In this document: positions 8,094 through 17,188 of the stretch, in pieces
Position numbering within the stretch: position 1 is the first letter of the stretch
How the letters are laid out: every line of letters begins with the position of its first letter
Origin: Proteobacteria bacterium UBA6503
GTDB lineage: Bacteria; Pseudomonadota; Alphaproteobacteria; UBA1280; UBA6503
Reading direction: 5' to 3'
DNA length: 64,000 nt
Assembly (NCBI GenBank): GCA_002436405.1
Contig: DJLZ01000003.1
Span: 8,171 to 72,170 of the forward strand
Made by a program: the position numbers and the translations under genes
Notes under the pieces: generated by a model
Told to the model about the DNA's origin: nothing
The model's input: only the letters and a program-made list of their open reading frames with translations
The model's database searches: none

Positions 8094-9263
8094 ATGACAG
8101 GTTTCCTTCCGTACGGCCGTCAGAGTATTACAGATGAAGATGTGGCTGCTGTTGTAGCCACATTGAAATCTGACTTCCTGACAACAGGCCCTGCGGTAAC
8201 CACATTTGAGGAAAGCTGTAAATCTGCCTTCAATGCTTCAAACGCAATTTCAGTAAGTAATGCCACGGCAGGTTTGCACGTGGCTTACTTAGCTTTAGGT
8301 CTAGGCGAGGGGGATATCCTCTGGACTGTGCCTAATACATTCCTTTCTACAGCAAATGCCGCGCGCCTTTGCGGCGCTGATGTTGACTTTGTTGATATCT
8401 CATCAACCACGTTCAACATGTGCGCAACCGCCCTTGAGGAGAAACTGCGCTCAGCTAAAAAGCTGCCTAAGATTGTGGCGCCTGTTCACTTTGCGGGCCA
8501 GCCGTGTGATATGCAGCGCATCTGGGAACTTTCAGAAGAATACGGTTTTTATGTTGTTGAAGATGCAGCGCATGCTGTGGGTGCAACATATAAGGGGCAA
8601 CCAGTTGGTAGTGGCAAATACTCGCACGCAGCGGTATTTAGCTTCCACCCTGTGAAAATTATTACCACTGCTGAAGGTGGTGTTATTACCACCCAAAGCG
8701 ACGACCTTGCTGAAAAATGCCGCAAGCTACGTAGCCACGGCATGTACAAATCAGCTGAACTTGCAGAACAACACGGCCCTTGGTACTACGAAATGGATAC
8801 CCTTGGCCTAAACTACCGCATGACGGATATGCAAGCTGCCCTTGGCACGAGCCAAATGAGCCGCCTGAAGGAAAACATTGACCGTCGTAACGCCATCGCA
8901 AGCAACTACCACAAAGCTATGCTTGAGATGCCTTATGGCTGCCAACGTATGAACCCAGATGCAACTTCATCATGGCACCTGTTTGTGATTACTTGCGCTA
9001 ATAGCACCGAACGCCGTGCTTTGTACGAGCACTTCCATCAAAACGGTGTGGGTGTTCAGGTGCATTACATTCCGGTACATACGCAACCTTATTACCAAGC
9101 ACTTGGCTTTAAAGTTGGCGACTTCCCAATGGCAGAAGACTACTACAGCCGTTGCCTAAGCTTGCCAATGTTCCACGCGATGAGTGAAGATGATCAAAAC
9201 CGTGTGATTGAACTTTTGAAAAATTTTAACGCTGAAAATTATCAGCATTCTAGAACCGCGTAA
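8094..9263 (+). CDS. pseC: UDP-4-amino-4,6-dideoxy-N-acetyl-altrosamine transaminase, pseudaminic acid step 2
   Basis: 389 residues, a DegT/DnrJ/EryC1-type PLP aminotransferase. The PLP lysine is in FSFHPVKIITTAEGG, preceded by VVEDAAHAVGA. The N-terminus MTGFLPYGRQSITDEDV is characteristic of PseC. It transfers an amino group from glutamate to the PseB product. It starts 12 nt after pseB and is followed after about 30 nt by the pathway-associated methylase; the three probably form one transcript. Confidence 0.95.
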   Translation: MTGFLPYGRQSITDEDVAAVVATLKSDFLTTGPAVTTFEESCKSAFNASNAISVSNATAGLHVAYLALGLGEGDILWTVPNTFLSTANAARLCGADVDFVDISSTTFNMCATALEEKLRSAKKLPKIVAPVHFAGQPCDMQRIWELSEEYGFYVVEDAAHAVGATYKGQPVGSGKYSHAAVFSFHPVKIITTAEGGVITTQSDDLAEKCRKLRSHGMYKSAELAEQHGPWYYEMDTLGLNYRMTDMQAALGTSQMSRLKENIDRRNAIASNYHKAMLEMPYGCQRMNPDATSSWHLFVITCANSTERRALYEHFHQNGVGVQVHYIPVHTQPYYQALGFKVGDFPMAEDYYSRCLSLPMFHAMSEDDQNRVIELLKNFNAENYQHSRTA

Positions 9264-9294
9264 TATTGCGCTTTAGCCAAAACAGGGGGCTCAC

Positions 9295-9924
9295 ATGCCA
9301 CAAGCTAACTTCAAAACAGAACAAGAAACTTTTTGGGCAGGTGAGTTCGGTGACGAATACACATTCCGTAACGATGGCGCAAACATGCTTGCTGCCAACG
9401 CATCACTTTTCACTAAAGTATTCAGCCGTATGGGTAAGCCAAAATCAATCGTTGAGTTTGGTTGCAACCAAGGCATGAACTTGAAGGCAATTAACACACT
9501 ACTGCCTGAGACTAAACTGACTGGTGTTGAAATTAACAAAACCGCTGCCGAGAAGCTTGAGAAAGACCTTGGCATCAAGGTGCACAATACATCAATCTTG
9601 GATTTTGATACCACTGAAAAACATGACCTTGCAATGATTAAAGGTGTGTTGATTCACATTAACCCAGAAGAACTTGCAACGGTTTACGACAAGCTTTACG
9701 CCGCTTCAAGCGAGTACATTTTTGTATGTGAATACTACAACCCAGCGCCAGTGGCTATCCCATACCGTGGCCACGATAACAAACTATTTAAGCGTGATTT
9801 CGCTGGTGAAATCCTAGAACGTTTCTCAGATCTTGAACTTGTTGACTATGGCTTCTGCTACCGTCGTGACCCTGTATTCCCGATGGATGATGTAACATGG
9901 TTCCTAATGCGTAAAACAAAATAA
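9295..9924 (+). CDS. Pseudaminic acid biosynthesis-associated methylase
   Basis: 209 residues with a class I SAM-dependent methyltransferase fold: SIVEFGCNQGMNLKAI is the SAM-binding loop and VEINKTAAEKLE the following acidic turn. The opening FKTEQETFWAGEFGDEY matches the family annotated as Pse-associated methylase, found only in Pse loci. It may add a methyl group to Pse or to an intermediate, giving a modified nonulosonic acid; the acceptor is not known. A ribosome site (AGGGGG) precedes the ATG, and a bidirectional terminator ends the operon. Confidence 0.85.
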   Translation: MPQANFKTEQETFWAGEFGDEYTFRNDGANMLAANASLFTKVFSRMGKPKSIVEFGCNQGMNLKAINTLLPETKLTGVEINKTAAEKLEKDLGIKVHNTSILDFDTTEKHDLAMIKGVLIHINPEELATVYDKLYAASSEYIFVCEYYNPAPVAIPYRGHDNKLFKRDFAGEILERFSDLELVDYGFCYRRDPVFPMDDVTWFLMRKTK

Positions 9925-9942
9925 TACGCTTTAGCCAGATAC

Positions 9943-9971
9943 AAAAAACCCCTGCTTTGCAGGGGTTTTTT
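9943..9971. terminator. Bidirectional terminator between the methylase gene and pseF
   Basis: AAAAAACCCCTGC-TTT-GCAGGGGTTTTTT is a strong stem with A and T runs on both sides. It serves the convergent methylase and pseF genes. Confidence 0.9.
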
Positions 9972-9995
9972 AATGCTTTAATTGCGTGGCTAATC

Positions 9996-10682
9996 TTACT
10001 GGTAAAGGGCTTTATAAATAAGCTCAGCGCGTTGCCAGTCTTCTTCTGTATCAATATCAACTGCGCGCCATGACGGAATACGGATAGGTGTCGCTTGATC
10101 TGAGAAGATAGGAACCATCTCAAGAAACACTTCAGGGCGACCCCAGTAAAACTGACCAACATCATGAAACGCAGGCTGTAAGTCTTGGGTACGTGTTTGC
10201 GAAAGTTCTGGGTTAAACATTTCAAGGCGGCTGTCACCACGTATTTTAAGGGCACGCTGAATTGGCGATGGAAACTCAACCACAGGGAAGCAGTAGCCAG
10301 CATCTTCTTGAAGGAGTGTTTCGTAGCCTTTTTTAAGGTCGCTTGCTTCAAGGAATGGGTTCACTGGGTAAATGCAGCATAGAGCCTCAGTTTTATGGCC
10401 GTTGCTTTCAGCCCATTCGAGGGTGTGTTTAATCACATCAAGGGTGGTAGCATGATCGTCTGAAATTTCAGCAGGGCGCATAAATGGAACAGCCGCACCG
10501 TATTGCTCGGCCACTTTTGCAATTTCAGCATCATCTGTCGAAACTAAAATAAGGTCAAAAATGCCGGCGTCTTTAGCGGCATCAATTGCGTGCGCGATTG
10601 CAGGCTTTCCAGCAAACGGGCGTATGTTCTTACGTGGAATACGTTTACTACCACCACGGGCGGGAATCATCGCAATTTTCAT
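9996..10682 (-). CDS. pseF: Pseudaminic acid cytidylyltransferase
   Basis: 228 residues. The N-terminus MKIAMIPARGGSKRIPRKNI is the CTP-binding signature of CMP-sugar synthetases, with LVSTDDAEIA and PVEFPSPIQRAL further on as in PseF. It activates pseudaminic acid to CMP-Pse, the donor used by transferases. It is the only pse gene on the minus strand and diverges from pseG, with just 63 bases between the two starts. A ribosome site (GGACAG) lies before the ATG. Confidence 0.94.
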   Translation of the reverse strand: MKIAMIPARGGSKRIPRKNIRPFAGKPAIAHAIDAAKDAGIFDLILVSTDDAEIAKVAEQYGAAVPFMRPAEISDDHATTLDVIKHTLEWAESNGHKTEALCCIYPVNPFLEASDLKKGYETLLQEDAGYCFPVVEFPSPIQRALKIRGDSRLEMFNPELSQTRTQDLQPAFHDVGQFYWGRPEVFLEMVPIFSDQATPIRIPSWRAVDIDTEEDWQRAELIYKALYQ

Positions 10683-10745
10683 TTTGTAGCTGTCCTTTCG
10701 TTCCTGTATAACAGATGTGTAATTTTAAGGAAGTATAAGCCAACC

Positions 10746-11819
10746 ATGCTCAATCAACAAACACAACAATTGATTGTTTTTCGTTGTGATGCCTCAAATA
10801 CCATCGGTACGGGGCACGTTATCCGTTGCCTCACACTTGCTCACGCCATGAAAGCTAAAGGCGCTACATGCGTGTTTGTGTGCCGTGATGCCAAGGGTCA
10901 TTTAAATGATTACATTGAAGCAAAAGGCTTTACCGTCCACGCCCTGCCAGAAGATGTAACTATTGAGCAGGATTGGCAACAAACAATCGAGTTTGTTAAA
11001 GCCCTAAAGCAAACGCCATTTTGGCTTGTTGTGGACCACTATCACCTTGATGTGAAGTGGGAGCATCAGCTACGCCCTTATGTGGGCCATATTATGGTGA
11101 TTGACGACATGGCTAACCGTGAGCACGTGTGCGACTTGCTGCTTGATCAAAACATGGTGCCCGATATGGCACACCGCTACAAAGGGCTGCTGCATGGCCG
11201 TGTGGTTGAGTTACTTGGGCCTAAATACGCCCTGCTACGTGATGAGTTTTTAGAAGAACGTGCCAAGGTGACAAAGCGTACGTTTACGCCAAAGCATGTG
11301 CTGATTAACTTTGGGGGCGGTGATCATAAAAGCATGTGCCTTATGAGTTTGCGTGCGCTGAACTACATGGGCTACCCCGGCAAAGTAACACTTGTTGCGG
11401 GCGGCAATAACCCTGACCTTAACGAACTTGAGATTTTATGCAGTAAACGCCCAAATACAACGTTTTTGAAGTCGACCAATAAAATGGCTGAACTTATGCG
11501 TGAGGCTGATATTGCAATTGGGGCAGGGGGCTCAACAACGTGGGAACGTATGTGCCTAGGCTTGCCGTGTGTGACGATTGCTATCGCTGAAAACCAAGTT
11601 GAAATCGCTGAGTTCTTAGGTGAGAACCATTATACATTCTATGCAGGGTTGGCTAAGAACCTTACCCCACAAAAACTGGCAACATACCTACAGCAGGTCT
11701 TCTTTGATGAAAAGAAATTCAGAGGGATTGAAGAGCATTCATCTTCGCATGTTGATGGGACAGGGGCTCAAACGATTGCCAGCATCCTGCTTGATAAAGA
11801 CAATGAAGTTTTAAAATAA
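10746..11819 (+). CDS. pseG: UDP-2,4-diacetamido-2,4,6-trideoxy-altropyranose hydrolase
   Basis: 357 residues from the ATG at 10746, which has AAGGAAG upstream; the frame extends further 5' but overlaps pseF. It has a GT-B fold like MurG, with FRCDASNTIGTGHVIRCL at the start (catalytic His in GTGHV), LINFGGGDHKS, and GAGGSTTWERMCLGLP as the C-terminal nucleotide-binding segment. It removes UDP from the diacetamido sugar before condensation by PseI. Its stop shares a base with the pseH start (TAATG), so the two are translationally coupled. Confidence 0.94.
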   Translation: MLNQQTQQLIVFRCDASNTIGTGHVIRCLTLAHAMKAKGATCVFVCRDAKGHLNDYIEAKGFTVHALPEDVTIEQDWQQTIEFVKALKQTPFWLVVDHYHLDVKWEHQLRPYVGHIMVIDDMANREHVCDLLLDQNMVPDMAHRYKGLLHGRVVELLGPKYALLRDEFLEERAKVTKRTFTPKHVLINFGGGDHKSMCLMSLRALNYMGYPGKVTLVAGGNNPDLNELEILCSKRPNTTFLKSTNKMAELMREADIAIGAGGSTTWERMCLGLPCVTIAIAENQVEIAEFLGENHYTFYAGLAKNLTPQKLATYLQQVFFDEKKFRGIEEHSSSHVDGTGAQTIASILLDKDNEVLK

Positions 11820-12310
11820 TGACGAACACCAAGCCATTTGGGGCGCTGCGCCCCTTAACCAATGATGATGCCCGCCAACTGCTTGATTGGCGCAATAGTG
11901 ACCATGTACGTAAGTTTATGGTAAACCAAGACCTTATCGAGTGGGAAGGCCACCAGAAGTGGGTTGCAAAGGTTGTAAGCATGCCTGATGACTACCGTTA
12001 CTATATTTATGAAGTTGAGGGCACACCTACAGGCATGATTGGGTTTTACGGCTTTGATGAAAACCGTAATGCCGAGTGGGGGCTTTACATTGGTGATGAG
12101 AACGCCCCTAAGGGCTCTGGCGAAAGTATGTGCCGCCTAGCCTTAGATAAGTTCTTTAACGAACTTCACGGCGAAAGCCTTGAAACATTTGCCCTTGCAG
12201 ATAATGCACGTGCCATTAAACTGTACCAAAAGCTGGGCTTTCAAACCATTGACAAAGGTGAGAAAAACCACCATTACTTAAAAATTACACGCGCCGAGTG
12301 GCAGCAGTAA
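11819..12310 (+). CDS. pseH: UDP-4-amino-4,6-dideoxy-altrosamine N-acetyltransferase
   Basis: 163 residues, GNAT fold. The start LRPLTNDDARQLLDWRNSDHVRKFM is typical of PseH, and LADNARAIKLYQKLGF is the acetyl-CoA-binding end of the fold. It acetylates the 4-amino group made by PseC. It is coupled to pseG by a TAATG overlap and followed by pseI. Confidence 0.92.
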   Translation: MTNTKPFGALRPLTNDDARQLLDWRNSDHVRKFMVNQDLIEWEGHQKWVAKVVSMPDDYRYYIYEVEGTPTGMIGFYGFDENRNAEWGLYIGDENAPKGSGESMCRLALDKFFNELHGESLETFALADNARAIKLYQKLGFQTIDKGEKNHHYLKITRAEWQQ

Positions 12311-12342
12311 TCACTAATACACGAAAAAACATAGGTAAACAC

Positions 12343-13416
12343 ATGAGCCAAATTATCGTTAACGACCCAGCCGTTGAAAGCTACTCAATCGGTCCAGACT
12401 CGGCCCCATTTATTATTGCTGAGGTTTCTTGTAACCATAACGGTGACATTAACCGCGCATTTGAAATTATTGAAGCTGCTGCAAAAGCCGGCGCTCATTC
12501 AGTGAAATTCCAAACCTACACAGCCGATACGATGACCCTTGATATCAACGAGGGTGAGTTTGCTATTACCGATGAAAAATCACTATGGACAGGCTACAAC
12601 CTATACAAACTTTACCAAGAAGCCTACACCCCTTGGGAATGGCATAAAGCCTTGTTTGATAAAGTGCGTGAATTTGGCATGATTCCACTCTCAACCCCGT
12701 TTGATGCTACAGCCGTGGACTTTCTTGAGAAGGAAGTAAACCCAGGCATTTACAAAATTGCATCATTTGAAAACACTGATATTCCACTCATCGAAAAGGT
12801 TGCTAAAACAGGCAAGCCGATGATTATCTCAACAGGGATGGCAACCTCTGAAGAGTTAGAAGAAACTGTTACAGCGGCTAAAAACGCTGGCTGTAAAGAG
12901 CTTATCTTGCTGCAGTGTACTAGTGCCTACCCTTCAGACGCTGAAGACGCAAACCTTGCCACAATGGCCGATATGCGTGAACGTTTCGGTGTTCAAATTG
13001 GCCTAAGTGACCATACCCTTGGTTTGGCCGTGCCGCTTGTATCGGTTGCAATGGGTGCAACAGTTATTGAAAAACACTTTATGCTGCGCCGTGCTGACGG
13101 TGGCCACGATAGCGCATTCTCGCTTGAGCCTAAAGAGCTTGAAGACCTAGTGGTTGAAAGCAAGCGTGCATGGCAGGCTATTGGTAAAGTGTCATACGGC
13201 CCATCAAGCCCTAAAGAAGAGAAATCACTTGTGTACCGCCGCAGCTTATACATTGTTGAAGATGTGAAAGCTGGCGATACCCTTACTGAAGAGAATGTAC
13301 GTGCGATCCGCCCAGGTTTAGGCCTGAAACCTAAGTACATGAAAGAGCTTTTGGGTAAAGTTGCAACCGCCGACCTTAAGCGTGGTACAGCTTTGAAGCA
13401 CGAGCATTACAAATAA
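12343..13416 (+). CDS. pseI: Pseudaminic acid synthase
   Basis: 357 residues from the ATG at 12343; an upstream in-frame ATG at 12298 overlaps pseH. The N-terminal NeuB TIM barrel shows IAEVSCNHNGDI and STPFDATAVDFLE, and the C-terminal SAF (antifreeze-like) domain covers about 295-357. It condenses the 6-deoxy-diacetamido-altrose with phosphoenolpyruvate to give pseudaminic acid. The segment RRADGGHDSAFSLEP helps separate PseI from NeuB. It is the last gene of the pseG-pseH-pseI run. Confidence 0.95.
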   Translation: MSQIIVNDPAVESYSIGPDSAPFIIAEVSCNHNGDINRAFEIIEAAAKAGAHSVKFQTYTADTMTLDINEGEFAITDEKSLWTGYNLYKLYQEAYTPWEWHKALFDKVREFGMIPLSTPFDATAVDFLEKEVNPGIYKIASFENTDIPLIEKVAKTGKPMIISTGMATSEELEETVTAAKNAGCKELILLQCTSAYPSDAEDANLATMADMRERFGVQIGLSDHTLGLAVPLVSVAMGATVIEKHFMLRRADGGHDSAFSLEPKELEDLVVESKRAWQAIGKVSYGPSSPKEEKSLVYRRSLYIVEDVKAGDTLTEENVRAIRPGLGLKPKYMKELLGKVATADLKRGTALKHEHYK

Positions 13417-13419
13417 GGC

Positions 13420-14553
13420 TTATTTAAAGTCTACCTGATAAACGGTCACAGCGTTGTGGCCGTTTTTCTTATGGCCATCAATAATATCGTAAACGGCTTT
13501 CTCAAGTTTGCCACCAATGAACAGTTCTGGGCCGGGGCGGAAGATATGAATCGGGATAGCCCCTTTAAACATGTGCGAGATATTATCAATCGCCGAAGTT
13601 GCAACAGCCGCAATAGCTGCTGGCATTTTTTTGTTGGTCACAATCCATGGCTCAATGGCCATGTCAGGGCGCTTAATCGTGAAGCCCAAATCCGCAATTT
13701 TTTGGAGGTTATTTTCACTCTCATAACGGTGTGGGAAGTAGTAAAGCGTTTTACCTACAAACTTCATTTTGGCGGCTTTTAAAACCTCAAGGTATTTATC
13801 AGCATGGGCGTAATTGTGCTCAACGTAGCAGGTACCTAAAAACCAAACCTCATCAGTTTTTCTAAATTCTTTTAATAGCTTACGAACTCTATCTAAAGTA
13901 TTAGTTTCAACCTTATCTGAGGCTGGTGGCTGAATATCATCATAGATTGTAAATAGGGTCGCAGCCTTTGGGTGGCTGAATTTTAAACCTGAAATAACAC
14001 GTAAAATACGGCCTGTAATATCGCGGCGTGTAAAGCGGTAATTGAAACGTTTTGACTTTGGATCGTTGGGGTTATGGCGTAGTGGCACGATGAAGTTGGG
14101 AAGAGCTGTGCCTTCATCCAAAAGCATGATTTCTTTAGCGCCAAATAGCTGTTCTGCAATGGCCAAAAAGTGGCGGTGCGGACGTGATAAAAAGTTACCT
14201 GTTGCTGCAAGCTCGAGCGGAAGCTCACACTTAGTATTCGCAAACTCAACAAGTTCACGGTGAAAGCTGCGGGCTGAAAATACTTTAGACCAAGCGACTT
14301 TCATCTTCCCGCAGAAGGTACGGCCTTTGCCTGGGGCAATCCAGTAGTTAGGGTAGGCAACGTATTGTACGTGACCCCAGTCATGCGGATTTACAATTGA
14401 TTTTAGCTGATCAATTTGTGTGCCAAAGGGCTTGTTGAAAAAGAGAACTGCACACTCTTCAGGTGGCAGGTTGCGTGCATGGCAGGCTTCCAATGCATTG
14501 AGGTATTGCATCGGGTGCGAAATTGAAAAGACGTATTTGATTTTAGTGCTCAT
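13420..14553 (-). CDS. Polysialyltransferase/GT52-like glycosyltransferase, candidate pseudaminyltransferase
   Basis: 377 residues from the ATG at 14553 (AGAAG just upstream). It has GT-B character, with VFSISHPMQYLNALEA at the start. A DEG motif (MLLDEGTALPNF) matches the D/E-D/E-G signature of bacterial sialyltransferase families, and YYFPHRYES resembles the later His-Pro motif with a swapped order. It lies immediately convergent to pseI (3 bases apart). I infer it transfers Pse or a related nonulosonic acid to a surface glycan or protein; no flagellin gene is present in the window to suggest the acceptor. Confidence 0.65.
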   Translation of the reverse strand: MSTKIKYVFSISHPMQYLNALEACHARNLPPEECAVLFFNKPFGTQIDQLKSIVNPHDWGHVQYVAYPNYWIAPGKGRTFCGKMKVAWSKVFSARSFHRELVEFANTKCELPLELAATGNFLSRPHRHFLAIAEQLFGAKEIMLLDEGTALPNFIVPLRHNPNDPKSKRFNYRFTRRDITGRILRVISGLKFSHPKAATLFTIYDDIQPPASDKVETNTLDRVRKLLKEFRKTDEVWFLGTCYVEHNYAHADKYLEVLKAAKMKFVGKTLYYFPHRYESENNLQKIADLGFTIKRPDMAIEPWIVTNKKMPAAIAAVATSAIDNISHMFKGAIPIHIFRPGPELFIGGKLEKAVYDIIDGHKKNGHNAVTVYQVDFK

Positions 14554-14653
14554 GCGCTTCTTCTGAATTGGTTGTTCATAACTATTAATGTGAACGCCAC
14601 ACAAACTATATTGTTTGCGGTTCTTTGACTAGTAGTAAATAAGCTCGTCAATT

Positions 14654-15121
14654 TTACTCAGGCTTATTCTGAATGGCGCTTGCTTCACGGCGGTAGAGGT
14701 TGCTTACAATCTCAAAGATAAATGCGGCACTCCAACCGAAGAGCAAAAAGCCATTGGCTGATTCAATACTGCCGAGTAGTTGCCAATCAGGGCCCAGTAC
14801 AATGTCGCCATAGCCCACAGTTGTAAAGCTTGATACTGAAAAGTAAACCGCTGTGTGTAGGTTCGCAATAGCGCCAACTTTCCAAAACATTAAAGCCCAA
14901 ACCCACATTTGAACAATACCCACCATCATCACGGCTAGCACAACGGCTGTAATGTAAACGGCCTTCCAGTGGCTAAAAAGGTTGTTTGAAAACCAGGTAC
15001 TGGTCTTTTTGGCAATGCGCATAATGTAGTCAAAGCAAATCGCCTGAAAGAACACTGTAAAGCCAATCAGCAGGCCACCAATAAAAAAGTGTTCAAACAT
15101 AGTTGTGAGGTGTTCAGTCAT
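14654..15121 (-). CDS. Two-TM potassium channel protein
   Basis: 155 residues. Hydrophobic segments lie near 15-35, 50-75 and 115-140. The pore helix and selectivity filter read VSSFTTVGYGDIVLG, the TVGYGD filter of K+ channels. There is no RCK or cyclic-nucleotide domain, so it is a minimal Ion_trans_2 channel. A short intergenic region separates it from the divergent flavoprotein gene at 15254. Confidence 0.85.
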   Translation of the reverse strand: MTEHLTTMFEHFFIGGLLIGFTVFFQAICFDYIMRIAKKTSTWFSNNLFSHWKAVYITAVVLAVMMVGIVQMWVWALMFWKVGAIANLHTAVYFSVSSFTTVGYGDIVLGPDWQLLGSIESANGFLLFGWSAAFIFEIVSNLYRREASAIQNKPE

Positions 15122-15253
15122 GAGGGTGTAGCGCTTATTATTAATTATGTTCTGTATAGTACTTTGTTTTTATTCACCTTTAAAGGCTGTTTGTCGAAAG
15201 CCCAAAACTGTGGCATAACAAATGCCATTAACTAACCGCTAAAGGGTTTAAAA

Positions 15254-16441
15254 GTGGCAACACAAAACTACGATGTACTTATTATTGGGGCAGGGGGCGC
15301 AGGCCTTATGTGCGCGGCCGAGTGTGGCAAGCGTGGCCGCAAGGTACTTGTGGTTGACCACGCTGATAAAGTGGGTAAAAAAATCCTTATTTCAGGTGGT
15401 GGACGCTGCAATTTTACAAACCTAAATATTCTGCCTGAGCGCTTCTTGTCAGAGAATAAACACTTTTGTAAGTCGGCATTTAGTCAGTTTGACCAGCACG
15501 ATTTCATTGCCCTTGTGCAAAAGCATGGGATTAAATTCCACGAGAAGAAACTCGGTCAGCAATTCTGTGATGAATCTGCCCAGCAGATTGTTGATATGCT
15601 TCTCGCCGAATGCGCTGAAGCTGGCGCAGCAGTGCAAATGAATACCACAATCGACGGCATTACCCATACAGAGGGTACCTACACAATAAAAACCTCAGAA
15701 GGGGATTACACCGCCCAAAGCTTAGTGATTGCCACAGGCGGATTATCAATCCCCAAAATTGGGGCAACCAGTTTTGGTTATGAGGTTGCCAAACAGTTTG
15801 ATGTTCAACTGACCGACCTTATGCCCGCCCTTGTGCCTTTTACGTTTAATAATAAAGATGCTGAGCTTTACGAAGGCCTTTCAGGCATTGCCTTTGATGC
15901 TGAGGTAACGTGCGGCAAAACCCAATTCCGTGAAAATGTATTGCTGACGCACCGTGGGTTAAGCGGGCCTGCGATTTTGCAAATTTCATCGTACTGGCGC
16001 CCGGGCGAAAGTATTACTATTCAGCTGCTGCCCGATGTGGACTGGCAAACCTTGATGAAAGATAAACGCCAAACAAACCCTAAACAAGACCTTGCAAACG
16101 TGCTGGCCGAACAACTGCCCAAGCGCTTTGTGCAGCGTCTTGTTGAAAATGATTATATTCCGAATACATCGATGGCGCAGGTCTCTGATAAAGTCATCCA
16201 TGACCTGACCGAGCTGTTTACCAAGTTCACCTTCAAACCAAACGGTACCGAAGGTTACCGCAAGGCTGAGGTTACCCTTGGCGGCGTAAGCACGGCAGCC
16301 CTTAACGCCCGCACGCTTGAGTGTAAAACCCAAGAGGGGCTGTTCTTTATTGGTGAAGTGGTGGATGTTACTGGTTGGCTTGGCGGCTATAACTTCCAGT
16401 GGGCATGGTCATCAGGGTTTGCCGCAGGCCAGGTGGCCTAA
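15254..16441 (+). CDS. YhiN/HI0933-family flavoprotein (BaiN-like NAD(P)/FAD-dependent oxidoreductase)
   Basis: 395 residues from a GTG at 15254 that directly begins the dinucleotide fold. The FAD-binding motif is IIGAGGAGLMCA, followed by KVGKKILISGGGRCNFTN, a hallmark of the HI0933 family; VTLGGVSTAALNARTLE and GEVVDVTGWLGGYNFQWAW form the C-terminal FAD contacts. Most members have no known substrate; one homologue (BaiN) reduces bile acids. It is probably transcribed alone. Confidence 0.9.
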   Translation: MATQNYDVLIIGAGGAGLMCAAECGKRGRKVLVVDHADKVGKKILISGGGRCNFTNLNILPERFLSENKHFCKSAFSQFDQHDFIALVQKHGIKFHEKKLGQQFCDESAQQIVDMLLAECAEAGAAVQMNTTIDGITHTEGTYTIKTSEGDYTAQSLVIATGGLSIPKIGATSFGYEVAKQFDVQLTDLMPALVPFTFNNKDAELYEGLSGIAFDAEVTCGKTQFRENVLLTHRGLSGPAILQISSYWRPGESITIQLLPDVDWQTLMKDKRQTNPKQDLANVLAEQLPKRFVQRLVENDYIPNTSMAQVSDKVIHDLTELFTKFTFKPNGTEGYRKAEVTLGGVSTAALNARTLECKTQEGLFFIGEVVDVTGWLGGYNFQWAWSSGFAAGQVA

Positions 16442-16446
16442 TCAAT

Positions 16447-17064
16447 CTATTTCACAAACTCTTCAATGCCTAGGGTGCTCGCAAGGTGGTAGTAAATCAC
16501 AACCACGACCGCAAAAAAGGCAATCATAATAAGCTCGTGCTTCCAGTGGTTGTTATGCAAAAACCCTTTGTGGGTATCGTCTGTTTTATCCTTTGCGGCC
16601 TTATGGTCTTTCACCGAATCAAAAACCTCATCTCCAAACATGACTGACATAAACGTACCCGCAGCTGAAAGCAAAATCACAGCCCAATAAGGGTAAGGGT
16701 TGGCTAAAATCTTGTAAAAAATCTGGGTAATGGGCGTTGTGTTGTAGTAGTCAGCAAAGCCAAAAAACACCACTAGGTTTAGGGTAATGGCAATCGCCCA
16801 TACAATAACTTCCGAGGCAACCATCCGTATACCAAAGAGCAAACGCATCGGAAAGTCGAGCAAAAAGCCAGCATCCGCAATAGGGGTGCACAGTACAAAA
16901 AAGCTCCATGTTAGGGCTGCAACAACACCGCCTGTAGCAAGGCCGTACTCATAACTTAAATAGCCAAAGTAGCTCAGCAATATTACGCAAAGCAGGGCAA
17001 ATTTAGTAATGGTTTTCTTTGCAGGAGTTGGGGCAGTTTGGTCGGTTTGGGCTTGGTGTGACAT
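16447..17064 (-). CDS. Multi-pass membrane protein of unknown function
   Basis: 205 residues with about five hydrophobic segments (near 22-42, 47-65, 84-103, 126-148, 178-197) and a Lys/Asp/His-rich cytoplasmic-looking loop (SVKDHKAAKDKTDDTHKG) before the last one. No family motif is recognised. It converges on the YhiN-type gene with five bases between stops. A few in-frame polar residues sit in the helices (ADAGFLLDFP), but no catalytic pattern is evident. Confidence 0.75.
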   Translation of the reverse strand: MSHQAQTDQTAPTPAKKTITKFALLCVILLSYFGYLSYEYGLATGGVVAALTWSFFVLCTPIADAGFLLDFPMRLLFGIRMVASEVIVWAIAITLNLVVFFGFADYYNTTPITQIFYKILANPYPYWAVILLSAAGTFMSVMFGDEVFDSVKDHKAAKDKTDDTHKGFLHNNHWKHELIMIAFFAVVVVIYYHLASTLGIEEFVK

Positions 17065-17188
17065 GGGTTGTACTTTCTTTATTTGATCGAATTATATCAG
17101 TTTTTTAGGCAATGCTAAGCCTTTTGCTTGCACCCTGCTAAACACGTGGCACAATGGGCGCCTCTATGCCCAACGAAGGAATGCACAC

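Noticed and set aside
12298..12342. Longer start for pseI
   Set aside because: It overlaps pseH and adds a Lys/Asn-rich tail; the ATG at 12343 directly precedes the NeuB domain.
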